Shown: piece after piece, positions 11,473 to 23,500 of the stretch
Numbering within the stretch: position 1 is the stretch's first letter
Layout of the letters: every line of letters begins with the position of its first letter
Assembly (NCBI GenBank): GCA_006503535.1
Contig: QYRS01000003.1
Coordinates: forward strand, 558,001-622,000
Direction of reading: 5' to 3'
Origin: Arthrinium phaeospermum
Lineage: Eukaryota; Ascomycota; Sordariomycetes; Amphisphaeriales; Apiosporaceae
Length of the DNA: 64,000 bases
Position numbers and translations under genes: made by a program
Notes under the pieces: generated by a model
Databases searched by the model: none
What the model saw: the letters and a program-made list of their open reading frames with translations, nothing else
Told to the model about the DNA's origin: nothing

Positions 11473-14466
11473 ATGGTGAACCTATCGTCACCACGCAGCC
11501 TTCTGCTCTGCGTGGCCGTCCTATTTTCAACAAATGTTTCTGCTATAGCTGCCGTTCTCGGCGTCGATCTGGGAACTGAATACATCAAAGCCGCTCTTGT
11601 CAAGCCCGGCATCCCCCTCGAAATCGTCCTGACCAAAGACTCGAGAAGAAAAGAAACCTCCGCCGTCGCCTTCAAGCCCTTCCAGAATGCCCCCAAGTCC
11701 GGTGCATACCCCGAACGCGCCTATGGCTCCGATGCCATGGCCCTCTCGGCTCGTTTCCCCAGCGACGTCTACCCCAACCTGAAGACCCTCGTGGGCCTGC
11801 CCGCCGACGATGCGCTGGTGGCGGAATACCTCGCCAGGCACCCTGCCCTGCAACTGGAGAAGCACAAGAACCGGGGCACCGTCTCTTTCAAGAGCAAGGT
11901 TTTCAGCGCCGAGGAAGAGGCCTGGATGGTTGAGGAACTGCTGGCTATGGAGCTCCAGAGCATCCAGCGCAATGCCGAGAACCTCGCTGGATCTGATACC
12001 CTTGTTCGTTCTGCCGTCATCACCGTGCCCCCCTTCTACACTGTCGAGGAGAAGCGCGCAGTCCAGATGGCCGCCGAGATGATCGGTCTTAAGGTCCTGT
12101 CGCTCATCAGCGACGGCATGGCGGTCGGTCTCAACTACGCCACCAGCAGACAGTTCCCCAACATCAACGATGGCGCAAAGCCCGAGTACCACATGGTCTT
12201 CGACATGGGTGCCGGCTCCGCCAAGGCCACCGTCATGAAGTTCCAGTCCCGCACCGTCAAGGACGTCGGCAAGTTCAACAAGACGGTCCAAGAAGTCCAG
12301 GTCATGGGCAATGGCTGGGACAGGACTCTGGGTGGTGATGCTCTCAACTATCTCATTCTGGATGATATGGTCCAGCAATTCGTCGAAAGCCCCGCCGCCA
12401 AGAAGGCGTCGGTCACCATCGAAAGCGTCCAGAAACACGGTCGGGCCATGGCCAAGCTCCTGAAGGAAGCCGAGAAGCTGCGTCATATCCTGAGTGCCAA
12501 CACCGATAGTCGGGGCAGCTTCGAGGGTCTGTACGATGACATCGACTTTAAGTACAAGATCACTCGCGCAGACTTCGAGAAGATGGCCGAGGCTCACGCC
12601 GACAGAGTTGGCGCTGCAGTTCAGAAGGCCTTGGACGCTGCTGAGCTGAGCATCTCCCAGCTGGACTCCATCATTCTTCACGGTGGTGCTTCGCGTACGC
12701 CCTTCGTCCAGAAGGCTCTCGAGAAGATTGCTGGCAACGACAAGCTCCGTAGCAACGTCAACTCGGATGAGGCCGCTGTGTTTGGAGCCGGCTTCCGAGC
12801 TGCCGATCTTAGTCCCAGCTTCCGCGTCAAGGAGATCAAGATTGCAGATGCCGCTGGCTACGCTGCTGGCATGAAGTGGACCAACCCCCAGGGCAAGGCC
12901 CAGCAGCAGCGTCTGTGGACCGAGAGATCCATTTTGGGTGCTACGCCCAAGGAAGTCACCTTCACCAACCACGAGGATTTGTCTGTCAAATTCTACCAGC
13001 AAATTCCCTCTGCCGATGGTGTTGTGGACAAGGAAACCAAGACTTTCACTACCAAGAACCTCACAGCCACCGTTGCACAGCTTGTGGAGAAGAATGGCTG
13101 CAAGAACGAGGACATCCAGTTCAAGGTTAAATTGCAACTGCGAAGCGACGATGGCGAGGTTGATGTAGTGAAGGCCTCTGTCGAGTGCGAAGCCGAGGAG
13201 ACCGACAAGGAGGGCTCTGTCATGGATGGCGTCAAGAACCTCTTTGGGTTCGGCAAGAAGGACCAACAACCATTGAAGGATGGCGAAGAGAGCCCCGAAG
13301 ATGCCGAGACTGCATCCACCACCGCCTCTACAGATACCGCCGCCACTTCTTCGGTCGAAACCACCTCAACTACCTCCACCGAAACCGGCTCAGCGTCTGC
13401 TGAGTCTACAGATGCGGCCAAGCCCAAGAAGACCCAGATCGTTGTCGTTCCCGTCGACTTCGAGCTCGAGAAGGCTGGAGTGCCCGAGCTCACCAAGGAT
13501 GAACTCACCTCCGCCAAGGCCCGCATCAAGTCTTTCGAGATGTCAGACAAGTCGCGCCGCGCCCGTGAGGAGACCCTCAACCAGCTTGAGGCCTTCACCT
13601 ACCGAGTCCGCGATCTTCTGGAAAGCGAGTCCTTTGTTGCTACTTCTACAAAGAAGGAGCGTGCAGCTTTGGAGAAGAAGTCCGGCGAGGTTAGCGAGTG
13701 GCTCTACGAAGATGGTGCCGATGCCTCTCGTGACGCCCTCAAGTCGCGCCTCAAGGCACTCAAGGACCTGGTGGCACCAGTCGAGAAGCGGATCAAGGAG
13801 AAGACGGAGCGACCAGAGATCGTCAAGTCTCTGCGCGGTGTTCTCAACCAGACGTCCACTTTCATCGAGAGCATTCAGAAGCAGATCGGCGAAGCCGAGG
13901 CTTGGTCTTCGTCCGCCTCGGCTAGTGCCGCGAGCGCTACATCTGGTGAGGCATCATCTGTCACTGCTGCGCCATCCAAGGGCTCTGACGATTTTGATGG
14001 CCTCGAGGATGACGCCACTGCATCTACAACCACTACGGCTACCCCTGAGGACCGTGGCCCAGTTCCAGTTCTGTATACTCTTGACGACTTGAAGGAGATC
14101 ACGGAGCTCTCCAAGTCCACTCTCGACTGGCTAGAGAAGAAGCTGGCGGAGCAGGCCAAGCTCCCCGAGACTGCCGACCCCGTCATCACCGTTGACGAGA
14201 TCGCCAAGAAGTCCAAGAAGCTTGAGCAGGTGGGCATGCAACTGGCGATGAAGGCCGTCAAGAACTTCGACAACAAGGGCGGAAAGAAGTCCAAGAAGTC
14301 CGGCAGCAAGTCCAAGAAGTCGGACAGTACCAAGACGGGCACCGGCGCCAACTCGGAGCAGACGATAGATGCCGACCAGATCGAGGAGATGATCAAGAAG
14401 ATGGCGGCCGAGCAGGCACAGAAGGACAAGGAAAACGAGAACAAGCCTAAGCACGACGAGCTGTAA
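11473..14466 (+). CDS. LHS1: ER lumenal Hsp70-family chaperone Lhs1 (GRP170/HYOU1 type)
   Basis: This is a single-exon gene of about 997 residues. A signal peptide (LLLCVAVLFSTNVSA) precedes an Hsp70 nucleotide-binding domain that opens with VLGVDLGTEYIKAALVKPG and contains VFDMGAGSAKATVMKF and ILHGGASRTPFVQKAL. A substrate-binding region follows, then a Ser/Thr/Ala-rich acidic loop (about residues 600-650), a long helical C-terminal domain, a Lys/Ser-rich patch and a terminal HDEL ER-retention signal. These are the marks of the large Lhs1/GRP170 subfamily, which acts as nucleotide exchange factor for Kar2/BiP and helps translocation into the ER. I chose the ATG at 11473 because it places the signal peptide at the N-terminus; the frame is open 42 codons further upstream. 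Control by the unfolded protein response is known for yeast LHS1; no clear element was recognised here. Confidence 0.97.
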   Translation: MVNLSSPRSLLLCVAVLFSTNVSAIAAVLGVDLGTEYIKAALVKPGIPLEIVLTKDSRRKETSAVAFKPFQNAPKSGAYPERAYGSDAMALSARFPSDVYPNLKTLVGLPADDALVAEYLARHPALQLEKHKNRGTVSFKSKVFSAEEEAWMVEELLAMELQSIQRNAENLAGSDTLVRSAVITVPPFYTVEEKRAVQMAAEMIGLKVLSLISDGMAVGLNYATSRQFPNINDGAKPEYHMVFDMGAGSAKATVMKFQSRTVKDVGKFNKTVQEVQVMGNGWDRTLGGDALNYLILDDMVQQFVESPAAKKASVTIESVQKHGRAMAKLLKEAEKLRHILSANTDSRGSFEGLYDDIDFKYKITRADFEKMAEAHADRVGAAVQKALDAAELSISQLDSIILHGGASRTPFVQKALEKIAGNDKLRSNVNSDEAAVFGAGFRAADLSPSFRVKEIKIADAAGYAAGMKWTNPQGKAQQQRLWTERSILGATPKEVTFTNHEDLSVKFYQQIPSADGVVDKETKTFTTKNLTATVAQLVEKNGCKNEDIQFKVKLQLRSDDGEVDVVKASVECEAEETDKEGSVMDGVKNLFGFGKKDQQPLKDGEESPEDAETASTTASTDTAATSSVETTSTTSTETGSASAESTDAAKPKKTQIVVVPVDFELEKAGVPELTKDELTSAKARIKSFEMSDKSRRAREETLNQLEAFTYRVRDLLESESFVATSTKKERAALEKKSGEVSEWLYEDGADASRDALKSRLKALKDLVAPVEKRIKEKTERPEIVKSLRGVLNQTSTFIESIQKQIGEAEAWSSSASASAASATSGEASSVTAAPSKGSDDFDGLEDDATASTTTTATPEDRGPVPVLYTLDDLKEITELSKSTLDWLEKKLAEQAKLPETADPVITVDEIAKKSKKLEQVGMQLAMKAVKNFDNKGGKKSKKSGSKSKKSDSTKTGTGANSEQTIDADQIEEMIKKMAAEQAQKDKENENKPKHDEL

Positions 14467-16700
14467 TACTGTACCGTAGCAGCAGCCGTAGTAGTAGTAG
14501 AACCAGACGGCTATAGACTTTAACGAACACAATTTTAGATGCAATCATCCACACACATAGGCAGATCTAGATGTGCTCACACATACCAATGTTGACATGT
14601 TCGGGTAGTAACTAGGTAGCCACTCACACTTGGCATGATCGGGTAGTAACTGAGATAGCCTAAGGTTGCTCAGTTCGTTCTGTTTCTCGGTGATTTGTGC
14701 CCCTGAAGGACCATTGCCAAGGTCGTACCTAAACAGGCCGAGCCTCCAGATTGAGGTAACGTTGGGGAGAGGTTGCAGTTGTCAAACAACGTGAAGTGGG
14801 TATGTGCTGTGCCACCAAAGCCTCTCTTTTTCGGGGGTACACAAACGGTGCAAACAACGTGTCGTACAGACCCTCGTCGGACTGCCTGCTGTTTGTCATG
14901 CCAAGAACAACATTGCGTTGTGCCATCGATAATCGGGCCAATGGGCAGAGAAACCTGAGACGGGCTAGGACGGCGACATATGCTAATGCTCATGCAGTGA
15001 ACCTGCTGGTGATGGGGAGGCTAGAGAGGAGAGGTGCATAGGTTGGGATTGCCCTTGTGGGGATGGGGAGGTGGGCTGGCTTGGGTGTCAAACGCTGTAG
15101 CTAGCCGTGGGGACGATTTCCCGTTCGAGTTGATATTCCCTTGGGACGGGGAGGCAGACGAGGGCGGACGGGAACGCACGTCGATACGGACGGATATGGC
15201 GGTGATGGGGGAGTGACACCCGGCAGTCGAGAGCCATGACCTTCTTGGGTGCCGTGGGAAAGGGAGGTTAGTCCGTGTCGGCACATTGGCACACAGACCG
15301 GTAGGGTATCTATCTAGATAGTGGCAATATCACACCCGTCCATACCACACTACACAGGGAATCTTGATGAACAACTGAGGAAGCTTCACCATATAGGGAG
15401 GGGCCTGTTTGATGTTTAACGTAGCAGAGCTCGTTGGCTCCCGTGGATGTAGAACCGTGGGCTCGTTGTAGCAACTATATTCAATTCGCCCTGACCACTT
15501 AGCTACCCAGCCTCTTCTTTCTACCACTGGGCAGACGAAAAGCAAGGAGTACGTAAGGATGACAGAATCGGTGTTGTTTATTTTCGTTGTTTCCGTTCAT
15601 GATACAAGCTAACGAGGTCTTCATGGTAACACGAGGCTTGACAAGTCCTACTCGCTTATTGACTTTTCTCTACCCAACGCACTTGAAGTCATGTTCAACA
15701 TGTTGTTTGTACATTCGTTCTCAGGTATCCATGCCCCTGATGCCCAGTGCAACATAGAAACCCAACTGGGGTAATCTACAGATTTACCGACAGTTGGATC
15801 ATGGAACCCTGCAATTTGCCTCTTTGGCTGGTGATGGTCATCACCCACCTTGGATCTAGTAGGCTGTCAAATGGTCATCACCAACAGCAGGGGAAGATCG
15901 GCAACTGTAACCAGAATGAATGCCGTATGCATGGTTGGTTACCATACTGCCTGCAGATGCACGATAGTTAATCTATAACATGCAGCATTCAACGTACTAC
16001 CTGTCTACATGTAGGTGCCTACATGTAGGTAGCATAAGAACCTTGTATGCCATCTAGTCTCCCAAATGAGTGACCTAATATTCAATTTGAAGTTCTGATT
16101 GCCCTGAATGATGGGTCTGGTAGGACAGTCTGGAAGGGCGATGACATGATGGCACCCGTACCTGCTTCCATGTTACCTGTGATGTACCTGCCTTCCTAGA
16201 GCCGTACCACTGTGCTCCTTCCTAGCTCCAGTTCCAGTCAGTCAGTCCACGACGATTTGGAGCTTTCGAGGGTTCTTTCCATTTTTGAAGCTTGGCCAGC
16301 TCCTTCCTGGACTGTTCCACTGCATCTGCCCATCCCACCTTTATTTCCGCCCAACACTCACCCTCCAATCCAATTTGATGCGAGGCACCGAACGGGCAAA
16401 CGAGTCACGACATTTTCTCTTCGTCTGGGCCCTTCTTCTCCGCTGGTCCGATATCTGACACCCCCAAGGTCACTCACTGGTTGGGTTGAGACACTATAAG
16501 AGACCGATCTCCTTTGTCAACCCAAGCTCTCTCGTTTGACCTTCCCACTGACAAGTCGGGCACATCTGGAGCTTTCACTTCACCCTTACATACTTCACAA
16601 CCTCTCCCTCACCTCAGTCAGTTCTTTTCTACTTTCAACCCGGGCACCCAATTCAACGTTCCCATCACTCACGTTTCCCCATCCAAATAGACCGACAACC
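14467..16700. other. Intergenic region, 2.2 kb, upstream of aspartic protease
   Basis: No gene is supported. A 12-base direct repeat (cgggtagtaact) occurs near 14600 and 14640. A TATAAG sequence at 16495-16500 and a C/T-rich stretch (about 16500-16690) precede the protease ATG and probably form its core promoter and leader. The tandem palindrome at 16005-16032 is listed separately. Confidence 0.5.
16005..16032. repeat. Tandem 14-bp unit containing a perfect 10-bp palindrome
   Basis: The palindrome CTACATGTAG occurs twice (16005-16014 and 16019-16028) as part of a 14-bp repeat. It could be a protein-binding site pair or simply one of the GTAGGTA-rich motifs frequent in this genome's intergenic DNA. 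Confidence 0.7.
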
Positions 16701-18159
16701 ATGGCAGGCTTCACGCATGTCTGCCTGGTGGCAGCCATGTGGCTGACCTTGTTCTCTGCCCTCGTTGCCTCTGTCCCCGTCTCTGGTGGTGGTACCTTCT
16801 CCGCCCCTGTTGCCTCCAGCCTCAAGCGCCGCGGTCACGTCGATCCCCGTGTTCAGTACATGCGCACCTTGGCCAAGTACAACATTCCCGTCCCCGAGAA
16901 GCTGAAGAAGATCGCAATGCGCAAGACGGCCAAGACCAAGGCTACCTTGTCGGCCAATGGCGGTGCCCAGGCTGTCGCTGAGGAGGATGATTTGTACTTC
17001 ATTGCCCCCGTCGGCATCGGATCCCCCCACAGGTGCTCTACCTCGACTTCGATACAGGATCCTCAGACTCGTAAGTGACGGCAATGCTCTCATCTCCGTG
17101 GCTGTATGCTAGTAGGTCATATTTGCTAACAAATGCCACCTGTGTAGCTGGGTTTTCTCTACCGACACCGCGAAAGGTGAGGTTGAAGGCCAATCTCTCT
17201 GGGATCCACGCAAGTCTTCCACCGCGGAGCTTGTCCCCAACACCACCTGGGAGATCATCTACGGTGATTTCTCTAGTTCGTCGGGAATAGTCTACAAGGA
17301 CACTCTTACTCTCGGCGATTTCACCATCAACAACATGACTATCGAGTCGGCCGAGGACGTATCGGACACCTTCTCCAGGGACTTCAAGATGTCAGGTCTT
17401 CTGGGGCTCGCATGGCCTAGCCTTGCCCAGACCACGCCCCCGCAGGACGTTCTCCTGGATTTCTTCCCACAGGTCCTCAAGGACCCGCTCTTCACCGTCG
17501 ACTTGAAGCATAACAGCGACAAGGGCTCGTACAACTTCGGATACATCGACCATAGCCTGCATGGCTCGGAAATCCAGTATGTCGATGTCGACAACAGCGA
17601 GGGCTTTTGGGGTCTCCAGATGACTGGCTACGCAATCTCCGGCCAAGACGTCCGGTATGAGTTTTCCACTCCCAAGTCGGTCATCGTGGACACCGGCACG
17701 ACTCTTCTTTATGCCCCCGACTCTGCAGTGGAGGACTACTTCAGAGCAGTACCCAGTGCCAACTTCTCGGAAGATGCTTATGGGTATATCCTGCCTTGCA
17801 ACGCGACACCTCCCGACTTCATCTGGGAGATCGGTGACGCAACCGGTGAACGCGTCGTCGGCCGTGTTCCCGGAAGCTACATCACATTCCAGTCACTTCA
17901 AGATGTCGTCGGAGAGGACGAACCATTCGAGCCTTGGATGGAAGGACAGTGCTATGCTGGTCTTCAGAGCTTGGGTGGATTCTCGAGCCCCGAGGGTATC
18001 ATGGGCGATATCTGGTTGAAGTCAGGTTTCAGTGTGTTCGATGTGGGCAACAAGAAGTATGGAACGGCACCCAAGCCCCTGGACGCTACCAACAAGAAGC
18101 TGGGCCATTACCGCCGAGACAAGGTCCCCTTCTCGCGCAAGAAGAAGATTGTAGTGTAA
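16701..18159 (+). CDS. Secreted pepsin-like aspartic protease, with apparent 1-base frameshift
   Basis: The product is an A1-family endopeptidase. A signal peptide (about residues 1-24) is followed by a basic propeptide with a KRR processing site and then the mature enzyme. Exons are 16701-17070 and 17148-18159. The 77-nt intron has a TGCTAAC branch site at about 17124-17130. Catalytic aspartates are in DFDTGSSDS, split by the intron, and in VIVDTGTTLLYAPDS (bases about 17680-17724); flap-like and C-terminal motifs also look intact. Exon 1 breaks frame inside the six-C run at 17023-17028. With one more C, the sequence reads through the conserved VGIGSPPQVLYLDFDTGS block and joins exon 2 in phase, giving about 460 residues. 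As given, the frame leads to a stop before the intron ends. The C-terminus is basic (RRDKVPFSRKKKIVV), with no GPI signal. The gene is either a sequencing miscall or a very recent pseudogene. Confidence 0.9.
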
Positions 18160-19807
18160 GTTGCAAAGGGGTTGCGAACTTCCATCGTTGAACAAGGGGT
18201 TTGGTGAGAGATACGACTGAGTGTAATACTGGAGTGCGATGATTTGCTTAGACGATCACGGCTTGATCATGGATTGTAATTTTCTGGAGGAACATAACCG
18301 GATCAGCTTGATCGGCTAGTGGAAGGAATAATAAGACACCATTTGCGATGTTTGGCACTCGTATCTTTGACTGTTGTTGCAGTGACTTGTGATGGACTGT
18401 CGTCTCGCCTGATCGCAACCGCACAATTGCATGACGCGCAAACATGAATGTGTCGCTAATCGTAGTCCACGCCCAGCCTCTCGACTGTCAAGTGTCCCGC
18501 AGCCAGCTGACTAGCATGTTACTCAGCCCTTCGCAGAATCTGGGGTTTCGGCCCAAAATAAAAAACTCAAGTATAAATAGGAGACTTACCCCTGAGTGAC
18601 CGGATTCCGTCAGTGGTAGTACAGGTAATCCGCCCTGCGCTTGCTCCGAAAGCGGAATCTTCCGTGCACCATCTCCCCAACCCCCAAGAACTCTCCATGG
18701 CTTGAAGTCAAACCGATCCGAGGGTGCTCAAAGGCAATACCTTATGACGCAAACTTTCTTTTCGCATGTACATTTATAGATATGATGGTTCAATTCGAAT
18801 TTGAGTCAGACACCTGGGAGTAGTGTTTTTTTTTTTGTTGTATTGTATCCAGGAAAATGCATGAGAAGCTCTTCTCCCTCCTGTGCTCTATAACCCAGTA
18901 TTTACAATGAAACCCAGTCAGGATGTGGTAAGCGGATTGGAATGGAATCCATAGCAATCCTTTTCCCGTGTGTGCTTGCGACGGCATGGCGAGGCAAATA
19001 ACACAACATGCTGTGCTATAACAAAAAAATGATGAATGCGTCCCAGTAGTATTCGCCAACTCCTCGGCATTCCCCTTCAATCCCAGGCGAAAAAAAGGTC
19101 TCGTTCTATCGTACTCAGGTAGGTAACCATTGAGACGGGCCGAGTCAACTGCCGGGCGTCGGTTACCACGGGAACCTGCTAACCGTACTCCTTCCTTCAC
19201 CCCCTCCCTCCCTCCTTTCCCCCCTAAATATTTGTGTAATGCGTTACATACAGCTCATGCTCGATGTTGCCCGAGGTCGTGTTTACTCAAAAAAGCGGGC
19301 AGACATTGGGGAGCTGGCCTTCGCTAGAATGAATCGTGTCGTGAAATGAAGATTGTCGAGGGAATATTATATGACGATGAGACGCCGTAACACGCCACGG
19401 ATGACCAAAAGGATCGTCTCTCTCTAGTTAAACGAGGGTATATGTTTGTTGTATGTGGGACGAGCAGCCAATGCTGTCGAGTGCGCTCGTCGTGGGGATG
19501 CCAAAAATCGAAAAAGTAGTCATGTTCGTTCGTAAGAAGCCACTCATCTGTGTCTCGTATCCAGTTGTGTAGCTGATTGCCGGTAGTTGAGCTGTTGCCG
19601 TGGTTGTTGGTTGTCCAAACGACGGGGTGTGCCAGAAGCCTTCGCTAGGAACGGGGGGAATCTGGTTGCACGCCGCCCAGCAAGCCAATGAGAGCATCCG
19701 CCGGGGGAAATGGTAACATCGCAGGACAGCAACGGGGGGAAAATAGCACAGCCGTACAGCAACAAGCAGAAGTCGACGCTTTGAAGGGGCGGGACGAACA
19801 AAGCAGA
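18160..19807. other. Intergenic region between convergent genes
   Basis: This lies between the 3' ends of the protease (plus) and the coiled-coil orphan (minus). A perfect TATAAATA is present at 18572-18579, followed about 70 bases on by an everted CCG-N4-CGG motif, but no meaningful open frame follows. The remainder is AT-rich or low complexity. Confidence 0.5.
18572..18579 (+). promoter_or_regulatory. Orphan TATA box
   Basis: TATAAATA matches the TATA consensus exactly on the plus strand, but the first downstream ATG (about 18697) opens only two codons. It may belong to a non-coding transcript or a degenerated element, or be chance in an AT-rich patch. Confidence 0.3.
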
Positions 19808-20586
19808 TTAAGAATCGCGGTCACCATCTTTATAAACGAGAACCATGTCAGTAAAACTTTGCGTCGCAAGACCGTTGCTACCATAGTGATGTGGTTGGGG
19901 AAAGGCGAATGCTGTGGAGGGGTCAACGAGCTCGTATTCACCTTCACTGGCTGTGGGAGTCGGCGGCATGGCCCCTCCATGCGCTGGTGCTTGCTGGGGC
20001 TGTTTGGCCGTACCTGGTCTGGAGGTACCCATGGATCTCTGGGCAGCCATCTGGGCGGCCGTGTCCTTGTCCGCGGCGAGGTCGCTGGCGGCCTGTCGCT
20101 GGCTCTCTGATTGAGCGGCCGTTCCTTGGCCTCCGCTGCTGCGCTTCAGGCGAGCCTCCATCTCCTTGATGCGCTTCTCGAGGGCCTCGAGCTCCGTGGT
20201 GTGGGTGCTGACCTTCTCCTTCCTGTGGGTTGCATTGAGAGTCAGCTAGCGTTCTTACTCTAGCGAGGGGCAGGGCGCTGCTGGGAGCTTAGTAAACGGA
20301 CCTCTTGTTGAGCTGCTCGTCTAAGTCGGCGACGCTGTTCTCGATCCGGAAGATGTCCATAAGCTCTGCGCTAAAGGAGCGGGCAATTGTGCTGTAGTGA
20401 GGCAACGGTTGTTAGTCTCCTGTCGTCGCTGGCTAATGCCGCCGCATCCCTCCCAGCTGGGCGAGGCACGCGACGCCAAAGCGGATGAGCAGTGTGCGAA
20501 ACTCACGATTGAGGACGGCGGCCATTGGGCTGCCAGTTGCGGTCGAGTTCCTCATCGGTGGGGCTCATGGTGACGGGATCCGACAT
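19808..20586 (-). CDS. Small coiled-coil protein of unknown function, fungal-specific
   Basis: Three exons are read on the minus strand (20586-20507, 20391-20302, 20222-19808), giving about 194 residues. The splice phases fit and produce a continuous conserved-looking start: MSPTDEELDRNWQPNGRRPQS followed by TIARSFSAELMDIFRIEN. Residues about 50-85 form a heptad-like coiled coil (DEQLNKRKEKVSTHTTELEALEKRIKEMEARL). The rest is Gln/Ala/Pro-rich and probably disordered, ending in EGEYELVDPSTAF and a hydrophilic tail. There is no signal peptide or membrane segment. I do not recognise a functional family; the N-terminal block resembles uncharacterised conserved ascomycete proteins. No function should be assigned. 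Confidence 0.75.
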
Positions 20587-23500
20587 GGTAGCAGATTTGA
20601 TTTGTATGTCGGCGGCAGTAAATAAGGGATCCAAGAAAGCTGTTGGGCCTTGCTGGATCAAAGAATGCGAATAGCTGCTTGTGCCGGTAGTGGGTGTAAT
20701 GAAATTGGCCGTCAGTGTGTCCGGTCGGGGTCGTGGGATGCCCGGGTTATATGGTGTGTATGTGTATGTGGTGTTGTTGTTGTATGTATGGTATTGGCTA
20801 CGGAGGGAGGAAGAGAGAGCGCGCAGGACGGGTGTAGAGTGAACTGGAAGAAGGGGTCCACGGGGGGGAAGGAATTGGCGGTTGATATGTAGAAGTACTA
20901 GAGCTGGCCCTGACCGACCTTGGTAGGAGCCGGTAGGAGCAGGAGGAACAGGATGGATGGCAGTCGTCCAATCACGACGCAGGCGCAAGCAGCTGACTAT
21001 GCTGACTGGGGGCGTGAGAGGGAAGGACCAGGAAAGGGGGGCATCAGGCGAATTAATTGGCGGACCAGTTCAACATTGAATTATGTGGGCTCGAGCGACT
21101 CGACCAAATTTCAGGCAAGAACCCTCTGAAACAATGAACAAGCCTCCCAGCTGCCCGGAGAATGCATGCAATGGGTGACGGATGCTAAGGTAAGGTATTC
21201 CCGAAATCCTTCCTTAAGGAGCCAAGCCAAGCGAAGACTGGATGCTGGTTGCTTGTTTCTTTTGTTGTTGATGATGTCCGACGGTTACGACGACGGGGGT
21301 TGATGGGGGGAAAAGCTGCAGGTCGCGGGTCTGTCTTGTCGGTCTGTCTAATGCATGTATGTCTCTCCCCTCTATCCCAGGTTTCTTCAGAATCAATGGG
21401 CACACACGGGTCCTGTCTCAACGGAGTGGACGGACGTTTACTTGCTGATGCATGTGAGTATTACCTACATACAGTGTCTACATAGGGCCTACCAAGAGGT
21501 AGGTTGCATACTTCCCAATTGCGTGTACCATTAAACAAAGTTGAGGGCAGTTAGGGCGTTGCATCAGATGGTTATCAATCTGTCCGCCCGCCGGGCCCGC
21601 CTAGGAGTATTCTCGTCCGATCTATGTGGTTAAGGTCGCCTCTTCCTTTCTTTGCTGGATCGAACCAAGAGAGCCTCCCTGCCCACCTGTATCAAATGTC
21701 TTATTTAATAATAAACCTGGCCAGTAGATCTACACCAGGCTAATAAGTTGGAGAGCTCTGTCCCACTATGGAGGCACAATACAAGTACATTAGGCATGTA
21801 GAGGTGGATGTTGGCGGTGGAGCAGGGAGGGTTTGCACAATACCTGCCTGTACTGGTAGGTAGTGCAGGCCCGGAACGCTTTTCACACCAGCAGCAATAC
21901 TACTACACAATGCACACCACAGTTGAGGCTACTAGGCTGCTAGGCAAGACACTTGCATCTCGCTACTATTAGGCTAACTGCTAAAACATTCGAAAAAGAA
22001 GGGTCCAAGACTGCAACTGTTCATCATCATAGCGTGTAGCGTGCCAATCGAATAGCCGCCAAAACGATGGATGATCTGAATCAAATGGAATCTTCTACCG
22101 TGCCCTGACTCGGAGGCGGGCTCAGGCTGGGCTCCTGGGAAACTTTTACACTCCAGCCCGGCCTGCTGTAGCTTAAATGGACTTCCATGCCAGGCAAAGT
22201 CAATATGCAACAACCATGGTGTTTTGGGTATTGCAAATACTTTTTTTTTTTGATCATCATCATCCTTCATCACTGCAATGCCACGCTGCTGGAGACAAAG
22301 GTTTCCTTCCTTTGGATCGATGATTTGACGTGCATGCAACTATTGACCTCAGCCTCCATCCCGTTACGGACTTATGAAATGAAGGTCGTTTCCTGTTCCT
22401 CTCGTCTTCTCAATGCTTCTATTTTATTTCTTGCAGGGCATATCAAACTAGGGGGCTACGGGGCATATTAGCAGTGGGGCGGGAAGCTATATCCAAGGGA
22501 TCGACTTGCAGCATTAGGCAGTGCAGGCCCGGGACGTGCTGCATGCTTTAACTGCCAAAAGAAAAAGTCGACGGGAGGGCGACAAAAAGGTTGGGCTCCT
22601 GGCAGGCGGGTGACAAAAATCAGCCCACTGCCAATGGGCTAAACGGAAGTACTCTCTTTAACCTGCCTCTATTTCAACGAGCTCTAAAAGCTGCATCCAA
22701 TACCGGAAAAAATCGTAAAAAATATTGATGCGTATCTGTTTTGATCAGAGACTTTACTCAATTTTTTACTTATTTTTCTGACCCCAGATGGTACTGCTAT
22801 GCGGCGTTGAAATAGTTGATCAATTTGGCGATGGGCTGATTTTTGTCACCCGCCTGCCTGGAGGCTCGCATAAACCGCATGAAGTCGGCTTTAATTGCAC
22901 TCGTCCCTCCAGGTATGCCGCCTGTGTAAATTGCTACCTCGAAAGCTTGCCCTTGCAGTTACACTGCCCGGATCCGACATGCGTTGAACATGTTCAAGAC
23001 GATACCTGCATAACGTGCCCATGCCGACATAACAAATTTATGATGCCCCTATTTCCCGTTGTCTCTCTCGGCGTTGCTGCTGAATCGCGAACCCCATCCA
23101 CCTTCTGCCTCTGACGGTTTATTACACAAGATCCATCAACAATCTCCCCCAACCGTGCGACGGTGCCGACCTATCCATTTCCAGAAGATCCTCGTCATGA
23201 TTCAGCATCACGATGCCTGTCTGTCCATATGATAAACCACACGGCGCAACTTGACGTTGCACCGGACACTGGCCGGTTCGTGGGACGAGATTGCGGAAGG
23301 CGTGCATCAGACCAGCGGGTGCGCTGGGCTGCGGGCGGGCTCCCACAGAGGCTTCTGGTCAACTGCCATCAGCCATCGAGGGCATGTGCGCACCCTACAC
23401 GCGATCACACACACCACCCCTCCTGCGACCACACACGGGGTTGATGACATCAATAACTGGTGAGCATCGTTCGGAGGATTTTCCAACGCGTTTCGAGGCC

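Noticed and set aside
11527..13269. 580-codon minus-strand frame inside LHS1
   Set aside because: Antisense shadow of a confidently assigned chaperone; composition only.
22788..23114. 108-codon plus-strand frame with several Cys residues
   Set aside because: No recognised family; overlaps the right arm of the inverted repeat and has no promoter-like leader.
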